A stretch of DNA of 52,975 nt from Yaniella sp. (GTDB lineage: Bacteria; Actinomycetota; Actinomycetes; Actinomycetales; Micrococcaceae). Location of the stretch: positions 1 to 52,975 of the forward strand of contig NZ_JAKDKW010000007.1 of NCBI RefSeq assembly GCF_030453185.1, read 5' to 3'. The notes below the pieces were generated by a model. It was not told the origin of the DNA. It did not search any database and saw only the letters and a list, made by a program, of their open reading frames with translations. Made by a program: the position numbers and the translations under genes. Shown here piece by piece: positions 9,121-17,258 of the stretch (position 1 is the first letter of the stretch; each line of letters starts with the position of its first letter).

Positions 9121-9588
9121 ATGATGCTTGAGTGGATCCTAGAGAATTTCTGGTCCTTTTGGCTGATTATGATGTTATTGCTCATCAGCGTGCAAGTCAT
9201 GACTGGCGAAATGACCTTCCTCCTCATTTCTGCAGGTGCCCTAACTGCGGTTATAGCGGATGTACTGGGAGCACCAATTTATGTGCAGTTCATCATCGTG
9301 ACAGTGATATCCATCGCCTCGCTGATCTGGCTACGAAGTTTTGACACAAAACGTCCTGAAAATGACAGCGGCCCCTCTCCCTGGAGTGTAAACCGATATG
9401 TTGGACGCGTAGGCGACGTCACTGAAGAGGTCACTACAAGTCAAGGCAGAGTCCGAATCGGTAATGAGATCTGGTCGGCCCGGACCTACAGCACAACACC
9501 GATACCGATGGAAACGCCGGTGGTTATCCAACAAATTGAAGGAGCCATTGTCTGGGTGGCAACGACCCCTGAATCGTTCGAATCGTAG
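9121..9588 (+). CDS. NfeD-like membrane protein
   Basis: The 155-residue protein has two to three hydrophobic helices in the first 70 residues and a small beta-rich C-terminal domain with VGRVGDVTEEV and GRVRIGNEIWSART, the OB-fold pattern of short NfeD proteins. Short NfeD proteins work with SPFH/band-7 partners in membrane microdomains. The next gene is such an SPFH protein, 82 bases downstream. GGGAGG lies just before the ATG. Confidence 0.88.
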   Translation: MMLEWILENFWSFWLIMMLLLISVQVMTGEMTFLLISAGALTAVIADVLGAPIYVQFIIVTVISIASLIWLRSFDTKRPENDSGPSPWSVNRYVGRVGDVTEEVTTSQGRVRIGNEIWSARTYSTTPIPMETPVVIQQIEGAIVWVATTPESFES

Positions 9589-9670
9589 TCCAGTAGGTAT
9601 GGCGCAGGGTATTCAGTAGGTAGAGTCAGTTTCTACAAAGCGATATCAACGATCAATAGAGGAAAACATC

Positions 9671-10789
9671 GTGGACATCTTTCTAATTATCCTCTTCGTT
9701 GTGTTGGCTATCTTCGTGGTAGCCATCTTGGCGAAGTCCTTCAAAATTGTGCCGCAGGGCCACTGCGGTATTATCCAACGACTTGGTAAGTATCAGCGTA
9801 CGCAAATGGCAGGGCTCACCATGATGGTCCCCTTTGTTGATGAGATGCTGCCGTTGATCGACATGCGTGAACAGGTAGTTACTTTTCCGCCGCAACCGGT
9901 CATTACCGAAGACAACCTCGTGGTCTCGATCGATACCGTGGTGTATTTTCAGATCAACGATCCGACCGCAGCGACCTACGGCATTGCCAACTACATTGCA
10001 GCTGTAGAGAACTTGACCACCACAACGATTCGTAACGTGGTTGGTTTCATGAATCTTGAAGAAACACTGACCTCGCGTGACGCCATCAATACGCAGCTGC
10101 GCGGTGTTTTGGATGAGGCGACTTCTAAGTGGGGTCTGCGGGTGTCCCGTGTTGAAATCAAAGCTATTGATCCCCCACGAACCATCCAGGATTCGATGGA
10201 AAAGCAGATGCGAGCGGAACGTGATCGTCGCGCCGCGATCTTGACCGCTGAAGGACAGAAACAGTCCGAAATCCTGACGGCTGAAGGTCAGCGTCAGTCC
10301 GCAATTCTCGAGGCTGAAGGCGATGCTCAAGCTGCGATTTTGCGAGCAAACGCTGAAGCAGAAGCCATTGTGACGGTATTCGAAGCAATCCACGAGGGTA
10401 AGCCGAATGCTGATCTGTTGGCCTACCAATACCTTCAGGTACTCCCCCAAATTGCCGACTCTGAGTCGTCGAAGATGTGGATTATCCCGTCGGAAGTTAC
10501 CGACGCCTTGAACCGTTTTAGCGGAACTTACGGTCCAGAAGGAGGACCGGCTGGTTCGGCTCCGTCCGGTGGTGGGTCTAGTGATTCTGGACCATCGTCT
10601 GACGCGCCTGCTCCCCCACCAGCGCCAAAGAGCCGTCGAGCAAAACGCCCAACAACAGCAGCAGAAATCGCTGATGTTGCACCGAAAGCCCCAAAATTAG
10701 AAGATACTTCTCTCGAAGATGCCCTAGCTGAGCCTGAAATTGAAGAGGACGTCTTTCGAGATGGACCAAATGACGGGGAACAAAAGTAG
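9671..10789 (+). CDS. SPFH/band-7 (stomatin-like) protein
   Basis: The 372-residue protein begins with one membrane helix (about residues 3-25), continues with a band-7 domain (VPQGHCGIIQRLGKY, then MREQVVTFPPQPVITEDN), a long charged coiled-coil with repeated LTAEGQ-type units (about 185-235), and ends in a proline- and acid-rich tail. Start codon is GTG after GAGGAAAAC. Stomatin-type proteins form oligomeric scaffolds on the inner membrane; pairing with NfeD is a conserved arrangement. The disordered tail of about 90 residues is longer than in QmcA-type members. Confidence 0.9.
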   Translation: MDIFLIILFVVLAIFVVAILAKSFKIVPQGHCGIIQRLGKYQRTQMAGLTMMVPFVDEMLPLIDMREQVVTFPPQPVITEDNLVVSIDTVVYFQINDPTAATYGIANYIAAVENLTTTTIRNVVGFMNLEETLTSRDAINTQLRGVLDEATSKWGLRVSRVEIKAIDPPRTIQDSMEKQMRAERDRRAAILTAEGQKQSEILTAEGQRQSAILEAEGDAQAAILRANAEAEAIVTVFEAIHEGKPNADLLAYQYLQVLPQIADSESSKMWIIPSEVTDALNRFSGTYGPEGGPAGSAPSGGGSSDSGPSSDAPAPPPAPKSRRAKRPTTAAEIADVAPKAPKLEDTSLEDALAEPEIEEDVFRDGPNDGEQK

Positions 10790-10866
10790 CTCGTAATGCG
10801 TTGTACATCGCGAGGCCTAGTTAGATAGACTGTCTTGTCTGCAAAGTTGCTTGGAGGAATTTCTGA

Positions 10867-11214
10867 ATGTCTGATCGTTCATTGCGCGGTATGCGTCTCG
10901 GTGCCCAGTCTATGGAAACCGAAGCAGGCGTCGAGCCTGCTCCACGTCAGCAAATTGAGTATCGCTCAGAAGATGGCGAATCGGTTGTCGTAACCTTCGC
11001 TGCCGAAGCTGATGTGCCCGATAGCTGGACCACCAAATCCGGAAAAGAAGCCCTTCGTGTGGACGGCGAGACGCCTGTACTCGATCAGGCTAAACCGCAG
11101 CGTACCCACTGGGACATGCTCCTAGAGCGTCGTAGCATTGAAGAGCTAGAGGAAACTCTAGAAGGACAGCTCAAAAAATTGCGTGCACGTCGTGGTGAGG
11201 AAGTCGACGCCTAA
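10867..11214 (+). CDS. rbpA: RNA polymerase-binding protein RbpA
   Basis: The 115-residue protein is the actinobacterial RNA polymerase activator that contacts sigma factor and beta prime. The N-terminal tail reads SDRSLRGMRLGAQS, and the C-terminal sigma-interaction helix reads THWDMLLERRSIEELEETL. Most micrococcal RbpA proteins have zinc-ligand cysteines in the central domain (YxCxxGH...WxC); here these positions are YRSEDGE and WTTKSG, so the domain is predicted to be zinc-free. GGAGGAAT stands before the ATG. A strong terminator follows. Confidence 0.93.
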   Translation: MSDRSLRGMRLGAQSMETEAGVEPAPRQQIEYRSEDGESVVVTFAAEADVPDSWTTKSGKEALRVDGETPVLDQAKPQRTHWDMLLERRSIEELEETLEGQLKKLRARRGEEVDA

Positions 11215-11240
11215 CGGCGTTGTAAAATTTATTACGAGAA

Positions 11241-11281
11241 AAGCGGGGTCCGTAACCAGTGGTTACGGACCCCGCTTTTGT
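11241..11281. terminator. strong bidirectional terminator between rbpA and the mannosyl transferase gene
   Basis: A perfect 17-bp stem (11241-11257 with 11261-11277) encloses a 3-base loop. TTTT follows on the plus strand and TTTTCTCG on the minus strand, so it can end both convergent genes. Confidence 0.9.
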
Positions 11282-11289
11282 GCTTGCTG

Positions 11290-12021
11290 CTAGCACCCGA
11301 AACGTTGTTTGAGCTTTTGGGCTCTTGCTGCAAGTCCCCATTGGGTCACGTTAGTGAATGCTTCGGTAATAATGTTTCCTGACATTTTGGATTCACCGAA
11401 TTCGCGTTCCATAAAGGTGATCGGCACTTCAACTATGCGCTTACCCAGCTGGGCGGTTCTAAAGGACATATCTACTTGGAAGCCGTAGCCTTTCGACTGA
11501 ACGGCTTCTAGGTCCATAGCTTCCAGGGTGGTTGCACGGTAGGCACGGAAACCGGCGGTGATGTCCGTTAGACGCAGTCCCAAAAGAATTTGTGGATACA
11601 GCGAACCACCAATGGACAGCAGTTTTCTGTACCATGGCCAGTTCACCATTTTGCCACCGGGAACTCGACGCGAGCCGATGACGAGATCTGCTTCGTCGAC
11701 GGCCTGCAATAACCGCGGTAGTTGTTCTGGTTGGTGTGAGCCGTCTGCGTCCATTTCAACTAATACGTCATACTCGCGCTGTAAGCCCCACCGAAACCCG
11801 GCGATATAGGCGCCACCTAGGCCGTCTTTGATTTCGCGGTGTAGAACGAAGACCTGATCGTCTTTGGCAGCTTGTGCATCCGCCCAAAGACCGGTGCCGT
11901 CCGGTGAGTTATCATCCACCACCAATACGTCTGATTCTGGCACCGCCGCGCGTAGTCGCTGCAGCGTCCCCGGCAATGATTCAGCTTCGTTATATGTGGG
12001 AATAATAGTTAATACGCGCAC
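11290..12021 (-). CDS. ppm1: polyprenol monophosphomannose synthase
   Basis: The protein of about 243 residues is a GT2-family glycosyltransferase that makes polyprenyl-phosphate mannose from GDP-mannose. Visible motifs are IIPTYNEAESLPGTL at the N-terminus, VVDDNSPDGTG with the nucleotide-binding acids, and VEMDADGSHQPE with the metal-binding DxD. The GTG at 12021 is chosen because AAAGGA lies just upstream; a longer frame reaches 12072 without a good site. The product feeds mannosylation of glycolipids and proteins at the membrane. Confidence 0.9.
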   Translation of the reverse strand: MRVLTIIPTYNEAESLPGTLQRLRAAVPESDVLVVDDNSPDGTGLWADAQAAKDDQVFVLHREIKDGLGGAYIAGFRWGLQREYDVLVEMDADGSHQPEQLPRLLQAVDEADLVIGSRRVPGGKMVNWPWYRKLLSIGGSLYPQILLGLRLTDITAGFRAYRATTLEAMDLEAVQSKGYGFQVDMSFRTAQLGKRIVEVPITFMEREFGESKMSGNIITEAFTNVTQWGLAARAQKLKQRFGC

Positions 12022-12100
12022 AAGTGTCCTTTTCGTACAATGTGTGTCCGACAAGTGAGCCGGATCAACCACCGATTATAGCCAGAGAACCTGAGTGAAG

Positions 12101-13096
12101 TTAGATAATTTGGCCGTTGCGGATGGTGAACTGCAATTTGGGTGGTTCTTCAGTTGAAGACAATATTGGCAATAGTGCCGTGCCCGCGCGCTTATCGGTT
12201 GACCAGTGCGCTGCTTTCACATCGGGCGCTTGGACACCAAGTTGTTCAGCTTGCCAAACATTAAAATCAGCCGGTGAGCCCACGGCAATCTGCCCGGCTC
12301 CCATATTGGCTTGAGCAATACGGCTTGGGAGAACCCGTACAGCATCGCGAGATACGGTGTTGAAAGCAGCCCGTGTGGAGATTCGTTGATCTATATCGTC
12401 ATTTTCAATCAGCGCGGTCACGAGTTCCCATAATGAACCGGTCCACTCCCCTGTTCCCATGGACACGTGGACGCCCTCGGCGATGAGGGAAGCGGCCGGC
12501 GCAGAGATCTTCGGTGTGGCCTCTACAATCCGGGGAACTATCGTAATGGACGCGTGTAGCGTCACAAGCTGACTAATCTGTTGAGCGCTCATGGGGTGGT
12601 TGGCTAGGATCCTATGCCGACTCCGCATGAGTGATGCATTGCTTTGTTGTGCCAGGATATCCAGCACGTGGTCGAGATGTTCGGGGCTGTGAGATTGAAT
12701 CAACAGCTGTGTTGGCGGCTTCAAATCAAGCATGATATTGGGTAATTGCTCGAGTTGCCCTGCAGCGACAAAAACGCCGTCGGCAGTATTGGGATCGGTA
12801 TCGTGTGGTGCGTAATAGACGCGCTCTGCGCCGGGAACCGTCGAACTGAACGTACTTCGAGTATCGCCGGGTGTGACTGGTGTTGTTGAAAAACCGTCGA
12901 TAAAAGCGGGGGTGATCAGTGTGCCGCGAAGATCCTTGGTGTTGACCGGGCCCGTGACGGTAGCTGCTACAAGCCGTTCTCCTGCTTCATCTGAACCCAA
13001 CCAAGCTACTACACCATTATCGGCGTGAAGGGCATTAGCATAGGGCTCTGATACGGAATGTATGTAACCGTTGGTTAACAGCAGGCTTGTAGTCAC
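12101..13096 (-). CDS. amidohydrolase-like protein lacking the metal-binding motif
   Basis: The 331-residue protein has an amidohydrolase layout: an N-terminal beta domain (LLLTNGYIHS), the LRGTLITPAFIDG junction and a C-terminal ADFNVW strand. Catalytic members carry HxH straight after this junction (PGFVDTHxH); here the sequence is FIDGFSTT, so the first two metal ligands are gone. The family occurs next to this helicase in related genomes, as I recall. It is probably not a metal-dependent hydrolase; its role is unknown. It overlaps the helicase gene by four bases (ATGA). Confidence 0.7.
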   Translation of the reverse strand: MTTSLLLTNGYIHSVSEPYANALHADNGVVAWLGSDEAGERLVAATVTGPVNTKDLRGTLITPAFIDGFSTTPVTPGDTRSTFSSTVPGAERVYYAPHDTDPNTADGVFVAAGQLEQLPNIMLDLKPPTQLLIQSHSPEHLDHVLDILAQQSNASLMRSRHRILANHPMSAQQISQLVTLHASITIVPRIVEATPKISAPAASLIAEGVHVSMGTGEWTGSLWELVTALIENDDIDQRISTRAAFNTVSRDAVRVLPSRIAQANMGAGQIAVGSPADFNVWQAEQLGVQAPDVKAAHWSTDKRAGTALLPILSSTEEPPKLQFTIRNGQII

Positions 13097-16026
13097 TGAT
13101 TCAAATCCAGTCGTTCAATTGGGTTGTACTCGTCAATATCGTCGGTAGCATTTGGGAGTTTGACCGTCGAAGAATAGGAGATAATTCCACGGTTGACGAG
13201 GTCTCTGGCTCGTCGGCACCGGCGCGCCAGATCCGGGTGAGTATCGTCTAGCGATGCGAGCTGGCCCAGGAGGTCCATGACCTGACGTGCCCAGCGTACG
13301 AAATCTCCAGCGGCCATATCGGCACCGGTCAGTGATGCCAGGAGTTCATGGCCACGGACCCAGCGAACGATAGGCCAGACCAACCCTGGATGTGGTTGAG
13401 CTGTAACAACCAAATCAGCTTGACGTTCCGTCTGCTGTAGGTTGAACCAGTGCTCATCTACGATATCCAAAGCGCCCTGGAGCATTTGCGTTGGCATAGC
13501 CGGCTGGAAGACCTGGGCTTCAGCAGAAGACTCAAAGACCAAGAGAGCGGCAAGGCCCGCGAGGTCTTCAGGCGCCATGTTATCCATCATCCCTGACTGC
13601 AGAAGCAATGAGACCAGCAGGTCTCTATCACCGTAGACGCGGCGGAGGCTTTGACCAGGTTCCGTGACTTGGTCGTGTTCGACATAGCCGAAGTCGGTCA
13701 GTAAATTGATGATCCGATCGAATGTTCGAGCGATCGTGTTGGTGCGACCCTGGATCTTAGCAATGTTCTTATCGGCTTCGGCACGAAGTTTGTTCCATCG
13801 ATTCGCCCATGTTTGGTGATGCTCACGTTCAGGACAGCCATGACACGGATGAGCGTGTAGTTCTTCGCGGAGTTGCTCTACCCGCCCGAGGTCATGCTCA
13901 TCCTTATAGCGGAATCCCACGGGCGCCTTGCCATCAGATATCGGTGGAAGTTGCTGGCTGATGGCTCCGTGCATCCAACCGGCGATGTTCTTCCGATGTT
14001 TTGGCGATTTCGTCAGCAACTTGCGTGGAAGCTCAACGCCTGCAAATGGTACAACTGGCTCGTCCATTTCATCCGTAGAGAGCCGACGTAACTGACCTTT
14101 GGCGGTCACGACGCCGACGCGTGGATTAGTGGGGTTGCCTGCTGCTGAAACAACCACCGAAGTGCCGAGCTGGCGCGACCCCTGCACATCAATTATGTCG
14201 CCCTCTGCAAGTTTATTCAGCGATTCCATAATAGCGCGACGACGCACACGGTTGCGTGAGCGAGAAGCAGCTTTCTCGGCGGTAGAGAGCTCCTGGCGTA
14301 GACGAGCGTATTCAGTGAAGTCCCCCAGGTGGCATTCCATGGCTTCTTCATATCCGGATAATGAGCGCTCTTGGCGTTGAACTTCTTGAGCTATGCCAAC
14401 GACAGACCGATCAGCTTGGAACTGCGCAAACGAAGACTCCAGGATATTGCGCGACCGTTCGCGGCCAAAGCTAGCAAGGAGATTGACCGCCATGTTGTAA
14501 GTAGGTTTGAAAGAAGAATTCAGCGGATAGGTGCGGCGTGCAGCGAGCCCTGCGACGGCTGAGGGATCGAGGCCCGGTTGCCACATGACTACAGCATGTC
14601 CTTCGACGTCGATACCACGTCGACCAGCACGACCGGTCAGTTGCGTGTACTCCCCCGGTGTGATGTCTTTGTGCGATTCGCCGTCGAACTTCACGAGTCG
14701 TTCGATGACGACAGTTCGTGCGGGCATGTTGATGCCTAGCGCAAGTGTTTCGGTGGCAAAGACCGCCTTCACAAGGCCGGTTGCAAAGAGCTCTTCAACA
14801 ATTTCCTTAAACAGCGGCAGTAAACCGGCGTGATGCGAAGCGAAACCTCGACGTAAGCTATCTCGGAAATTCCAGAAACCAAGAGCGTCACGATCCTGTT
14901 CGGCCAGGACCGTCGCGGCGCGGTCAACCGTCTCTAAGATTTGGCGTTTTTCGCCGTCAGTTGTGAGATCCAACCCGGCGTTTAAGCACTGCTCGACCGC
15001 CGCTTCGCACCCGTTTCGAGAGAAAATGAAACCGATGCAAGGCAGCAGACCTTCGCGGGATAAGGTCCGTATCATTTGCGGACGCGAGACGCGCATATCC
15101 CTGTGCTGTGATTGTGGTCGATCGTTGGCCCCACGAGACGCTGAAAAGTCTGATTGACGGCGGTTGCCTTGTCGACGACCACCTCGCGTTCGTTGTCGAT
15201 TTCGAGAACGTGAACCTGGACGTCCCCAGTCGTTTACCTGGGCGTCTCTACGGGCAACTTCGGCAAGTTGGGCCAGCTCAGGATTGACCTTGGTGGTTGG
15301 CTGTTGATCCCCGGTCATTGAAAAGAGATCATAAAGGTCCTTACCGACCATCACGTGTTGCCACAGAGGTACGGGACGGTGTTCGGAGACGACCACGGTG
15401 GTAGAACCTCGCACGGTATCTAACCATGCTCCGAACTCTTCAGCGTTCGATACGGTTGCCGACAGGGCAACCAGCTGCACTGATTCGGGGAGGTGGATGA
15501 TGACTTCTTCCCACACTGCCCCGCGGTGACGGTCTGCCAGGTAGTGGACTTCGTCCATCACCACGTACCCCAGATTTTCCAAGGTGTCAGATTCTGCGTA
15601 CAACATATTGCGCAGGACTTCGGTGGTCATCACGACGATCTGGGCATGAGGATTACGAGCTGTATCGCCGGTTAGGAGACCGACCTTTTCGCTCCCGTAA
15701 ACGGCGACCAAATCAGTGTATTTCTGGTTACTGAGCGCCTTGATGGGGGTTGTGTAGAACGCTTTCTTGCCTTGGGCGAGTGCGAGGTGAATCGCGAACT
15801 CTGCGACCACTGTTTTGCCTGCGCCCGTTGGAGCGGCAACAAGAACTGCATGCCCGTCTTCCAAATATTCGGCTGCTTCGAACTGGAAATCGTCCATGGG
15901 GAACTTCAAGTCCGCTGAGAATTTTCCCAGCTCGGTCTTGGCGAATTCTGCGCGCTTTCTTGAAGCAGCGTAGCGTTCCGACGGAGAAAGGTTTTGATGC
16001 GGATGATCAGCGGTATCGGCACACAT
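13093..16026 (-). CDS. helY: DExH-box RNA helicase, Mtr4/HelY-like
   Basis: The 977-residue protein is a Ski2/Mtr4-like superfamily 2 helicase. In order are the Q-like segment PMDDFQFEAAEYL, Walker A APTGAGKT (about residues 62-69), DEVHYL (Walker B), SATVSN, and in the second domain the QLTGRAGRRGID block. The C-terminal half is the DSHCT-type region. A basic insertion rich in R, G and N follows the first RecA domain (about residues 265-315). Actinobacterial HelY proteins are thought to act on structured RNA. It lies in a minus-strand cluster with the tat genes. Confidence 0.92.
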   Translation of the reverse strand: MCADTADHPHQNLSPSERYAASRKRAEFAKTELGKFSADLKFPMDDFQFEAAEYLEDGHAVLVAAPTGAGKTVVAEFAIHLALAQGKKAFYTTPIKALSNQKYTDLVAVYGSEKVGLLTGDTARNPHAQIVVMTTEVLRNMLYAESDTLENLGYVVMDEVHYLADRHRGAVWEEVIIHLPESVQLVALSATVSNAEEFGAWLDTVRGSTTVVVSEHRPVPLWQHVMVGKDLYDLFSMTGDQQPTTKVNPELAQLAEVARRDAQVNDWGRPGSRSRNRQRTRGGRRQGNRRQSDFSASRGANDRPQSQHRDMRVSRPQMIRTLSREGLLPCIGFIFSRNGCEAAVEQCLNAGLDLTTDGEKRQILETVDRAATVLAEQDRDALGFWNFRDSLRRGFASHHAGLLPLFKEIVEELFATGLVKAVFATETLALGINMPARTVVIERLVKFDGESHKDITPGEYTQLTGRAGRRGIDVEGHAVVMWQPGLDPSAVAGLAARRTYPLNSSFKPTYNMAVNLLASFGRERSRNILESSFAQFQADRSVVGIAQEVQRQERSLSGYEEAMECHLGDFTEYARLRQELSTAEKAASRSRNRVRRRAIMESLNKLAEGDIIDVQGSRQLGTSVVVSAAGNPTNPRVGVVTAKGQLRRLSTDEMDEPVVPFAGVELPRKLLTKSPKHRKNIAGWMHGAISQQLPPISDGKAPVGFRYKDEHDLGRVEQLREELHAHPCHGCPEREHHQTWANRWNKLRAEADKNIAKIQGRTNTIARTFDRIINLLTDFGYVEHDQVTEPGQSLRRVYGDRDLLVSLLLQSGMMDNMAPEDLAGLAALLVFESSAEAQVFQPAMPTQMLQGALDIVDEHWFNLQQTERQADLVVTAQPHPGLVWPIVRWVRGHELLASLTGADMAAGDFVRWARQVMDLLGQLASLDDTHPDLARRCRRARDLVNRGIISYSSTVKLPNATDDIDEYNPIERLDLNQ

Positions 16027-16037
16027 AAAGGCTAATG

Positions 16038-16910
16038 CTAGTCCTCACGAGTAATTTCAGACAGTGGCTGTGCCCCACGCTGAATCTCCGCTTCGCCGGC
16101 ACTACCTTGGGCGGCCATTTTCTTTGACCGCCGACGATCGCTGAGTAATGCTATCCCAAGCGCCAGTGCGAAGAGCAGAGCAAGTGGTGCACCGAGATAG
16201 AACATCGTCATGACATCCGAACCTGGTGCGCCCATCGCTGCGATGACGGCGATCAAAAACACTGAGATGCGCCAGTGTTTCAGCATGGTCTTGCCTTCTA
16301 AAATCCCGGCCATGTTGAGTCCGACTAAGACGACGGGGATCACCAAGGCAATGCCGAACGCCAGCAGGAGCCGAGTGACAAACGGTATATAAACGGTTGC
16401 TAAAACTCGGTGTGCACTACCGTCAGGAGTCAACGAAGTGAAGAAGGCCATAGCCTGCGGCAGCGCGAACCACCCGAGTGCGATGCCTCCGATGAACAGT
16501 GGTACGGCGGCCGCGATGAACCCCATGGCATATCGGCGCTCATGCTTTCGCAAACCCGGCACGATGAATGCCCAGATCTGGTACAACCAAATCGGTGAGG
16601 CAAGGATCAGCCCAATAAATAGAGCCACCTGAAACATGATGTCAAAAGGCTGTGCTACAGAAGAGAAGATCACTTCGACGGGTGCATCTTCGGTAGACAG
16701 GCTTGTAATGGGTTCAGTCAGTATGCTGAAAGCCGGTTGGTAGACGATGAAACCGACTATCGTTCCCAAAAGGATGGCAAGCCCAGCTTTGAAGAACCGG
16801 TTGCGTAATTCCCGAAGATGCTGCCGAAGCGACATCTGTCCCTCGAAAGAGTCTGAACGCTTTTTGCGTCCTTTTTTCTTCGACGCGGAACTCTGATCAG
16901 TTGAAGTCAT
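16038..16910 (-). CDS. tatC: Sec-independent protein translocase subunit TatC
   Basis: The 290-residue protein has six hydrophobic helices and the TatC signature LRQHLRELRNRFFKAG at the N-terminus, followed by IWLYQIWAFIVPGLRKHERR. It is the receptor for twin-arginine signal peptides. Basic N-terminal and charged C-terminal tails are usual for actinobacteria. It is 15 bases downstream of tatA and 11 bases before helY. Confidence 0.96.
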   Translation of the reverse strand: MTSTDQSSASKKKGRKKRSDSFEGQMSLRQHLRELRNRFFKAGLAILLGTIVGFIVYQPAFSILTEPITSLSTEDAPVEVIFSSVAQPFDIMFQVALFIGLILASPIWLYQIWAFIVPGLRKHERRYAMGFIAAAVPLFIGGIALGWFALPQAMAFFTSLTPDGSAHRVLATVYIPFVTRLLLAFGIALVIPVVLVGLNMAGILEGKTMLKHWRISVFLIAVIAAMGAPGSDVMTMFYLGAPLALLFALALGIALLSDRRRSKKMAAQGSAGEAEIQRGAQPLSEITRED

Positions 16911-16925
16911 GGACTCGGCAATAAG

Positions 16926-17210
16926 TTACTTCGAACGCTGTTCTTCCGAGTCTGAATTCGCAGAATTTTCGCTTTGAGGAATGACGGTGCCTTCGACAGC
17001 CGATTCGTCATCTTCAGCATCGGAGTTTTTGGTGGCTTTGGCGCTTTCCGCACCCTTGCCATCGGACTTCATTTCTTTGACTTCTGACTTCAGAATGCGC
17101 ATCGACTGACCCATGTTTCGTGCCATTTTTGGCAGCTTATTGGCGCCAAAGAGCAAGAATGCCAGCAGAACCAACACCAGAAGAATGACCGGGTACCTGA
17201 AGATGTTCAT
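16926..17210 (-). CDS. tatA: Sec-independent protein translocase subunit TatA
   Basis: The 94-residue protein has one N-terminal membrane helix (about 7-23), the [14 protein letters not shown] hinge and amphipathic helix, and a disordered acidic tail. It forms the pore-like assembly of the twin-arginine export system. The QcrA Rieske protein in this window is a likely client, since Rieske proteins are classic Tat substrates. Confidence 0.95.
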   Translation of the reverse strand: MNIFRYPVILLVLVLLAFLLFGANKLPKMARNMGQSMRILKSEVKEMKSDGKGAESAKATKNSDAEDDESAVEGTVIPQSENSANSDSEEQRSK

Positions 17211-17258
17211 TGTCTACCTTTCTATACAGCTGACTCCATTGTACAGCTGCCATCTAAC

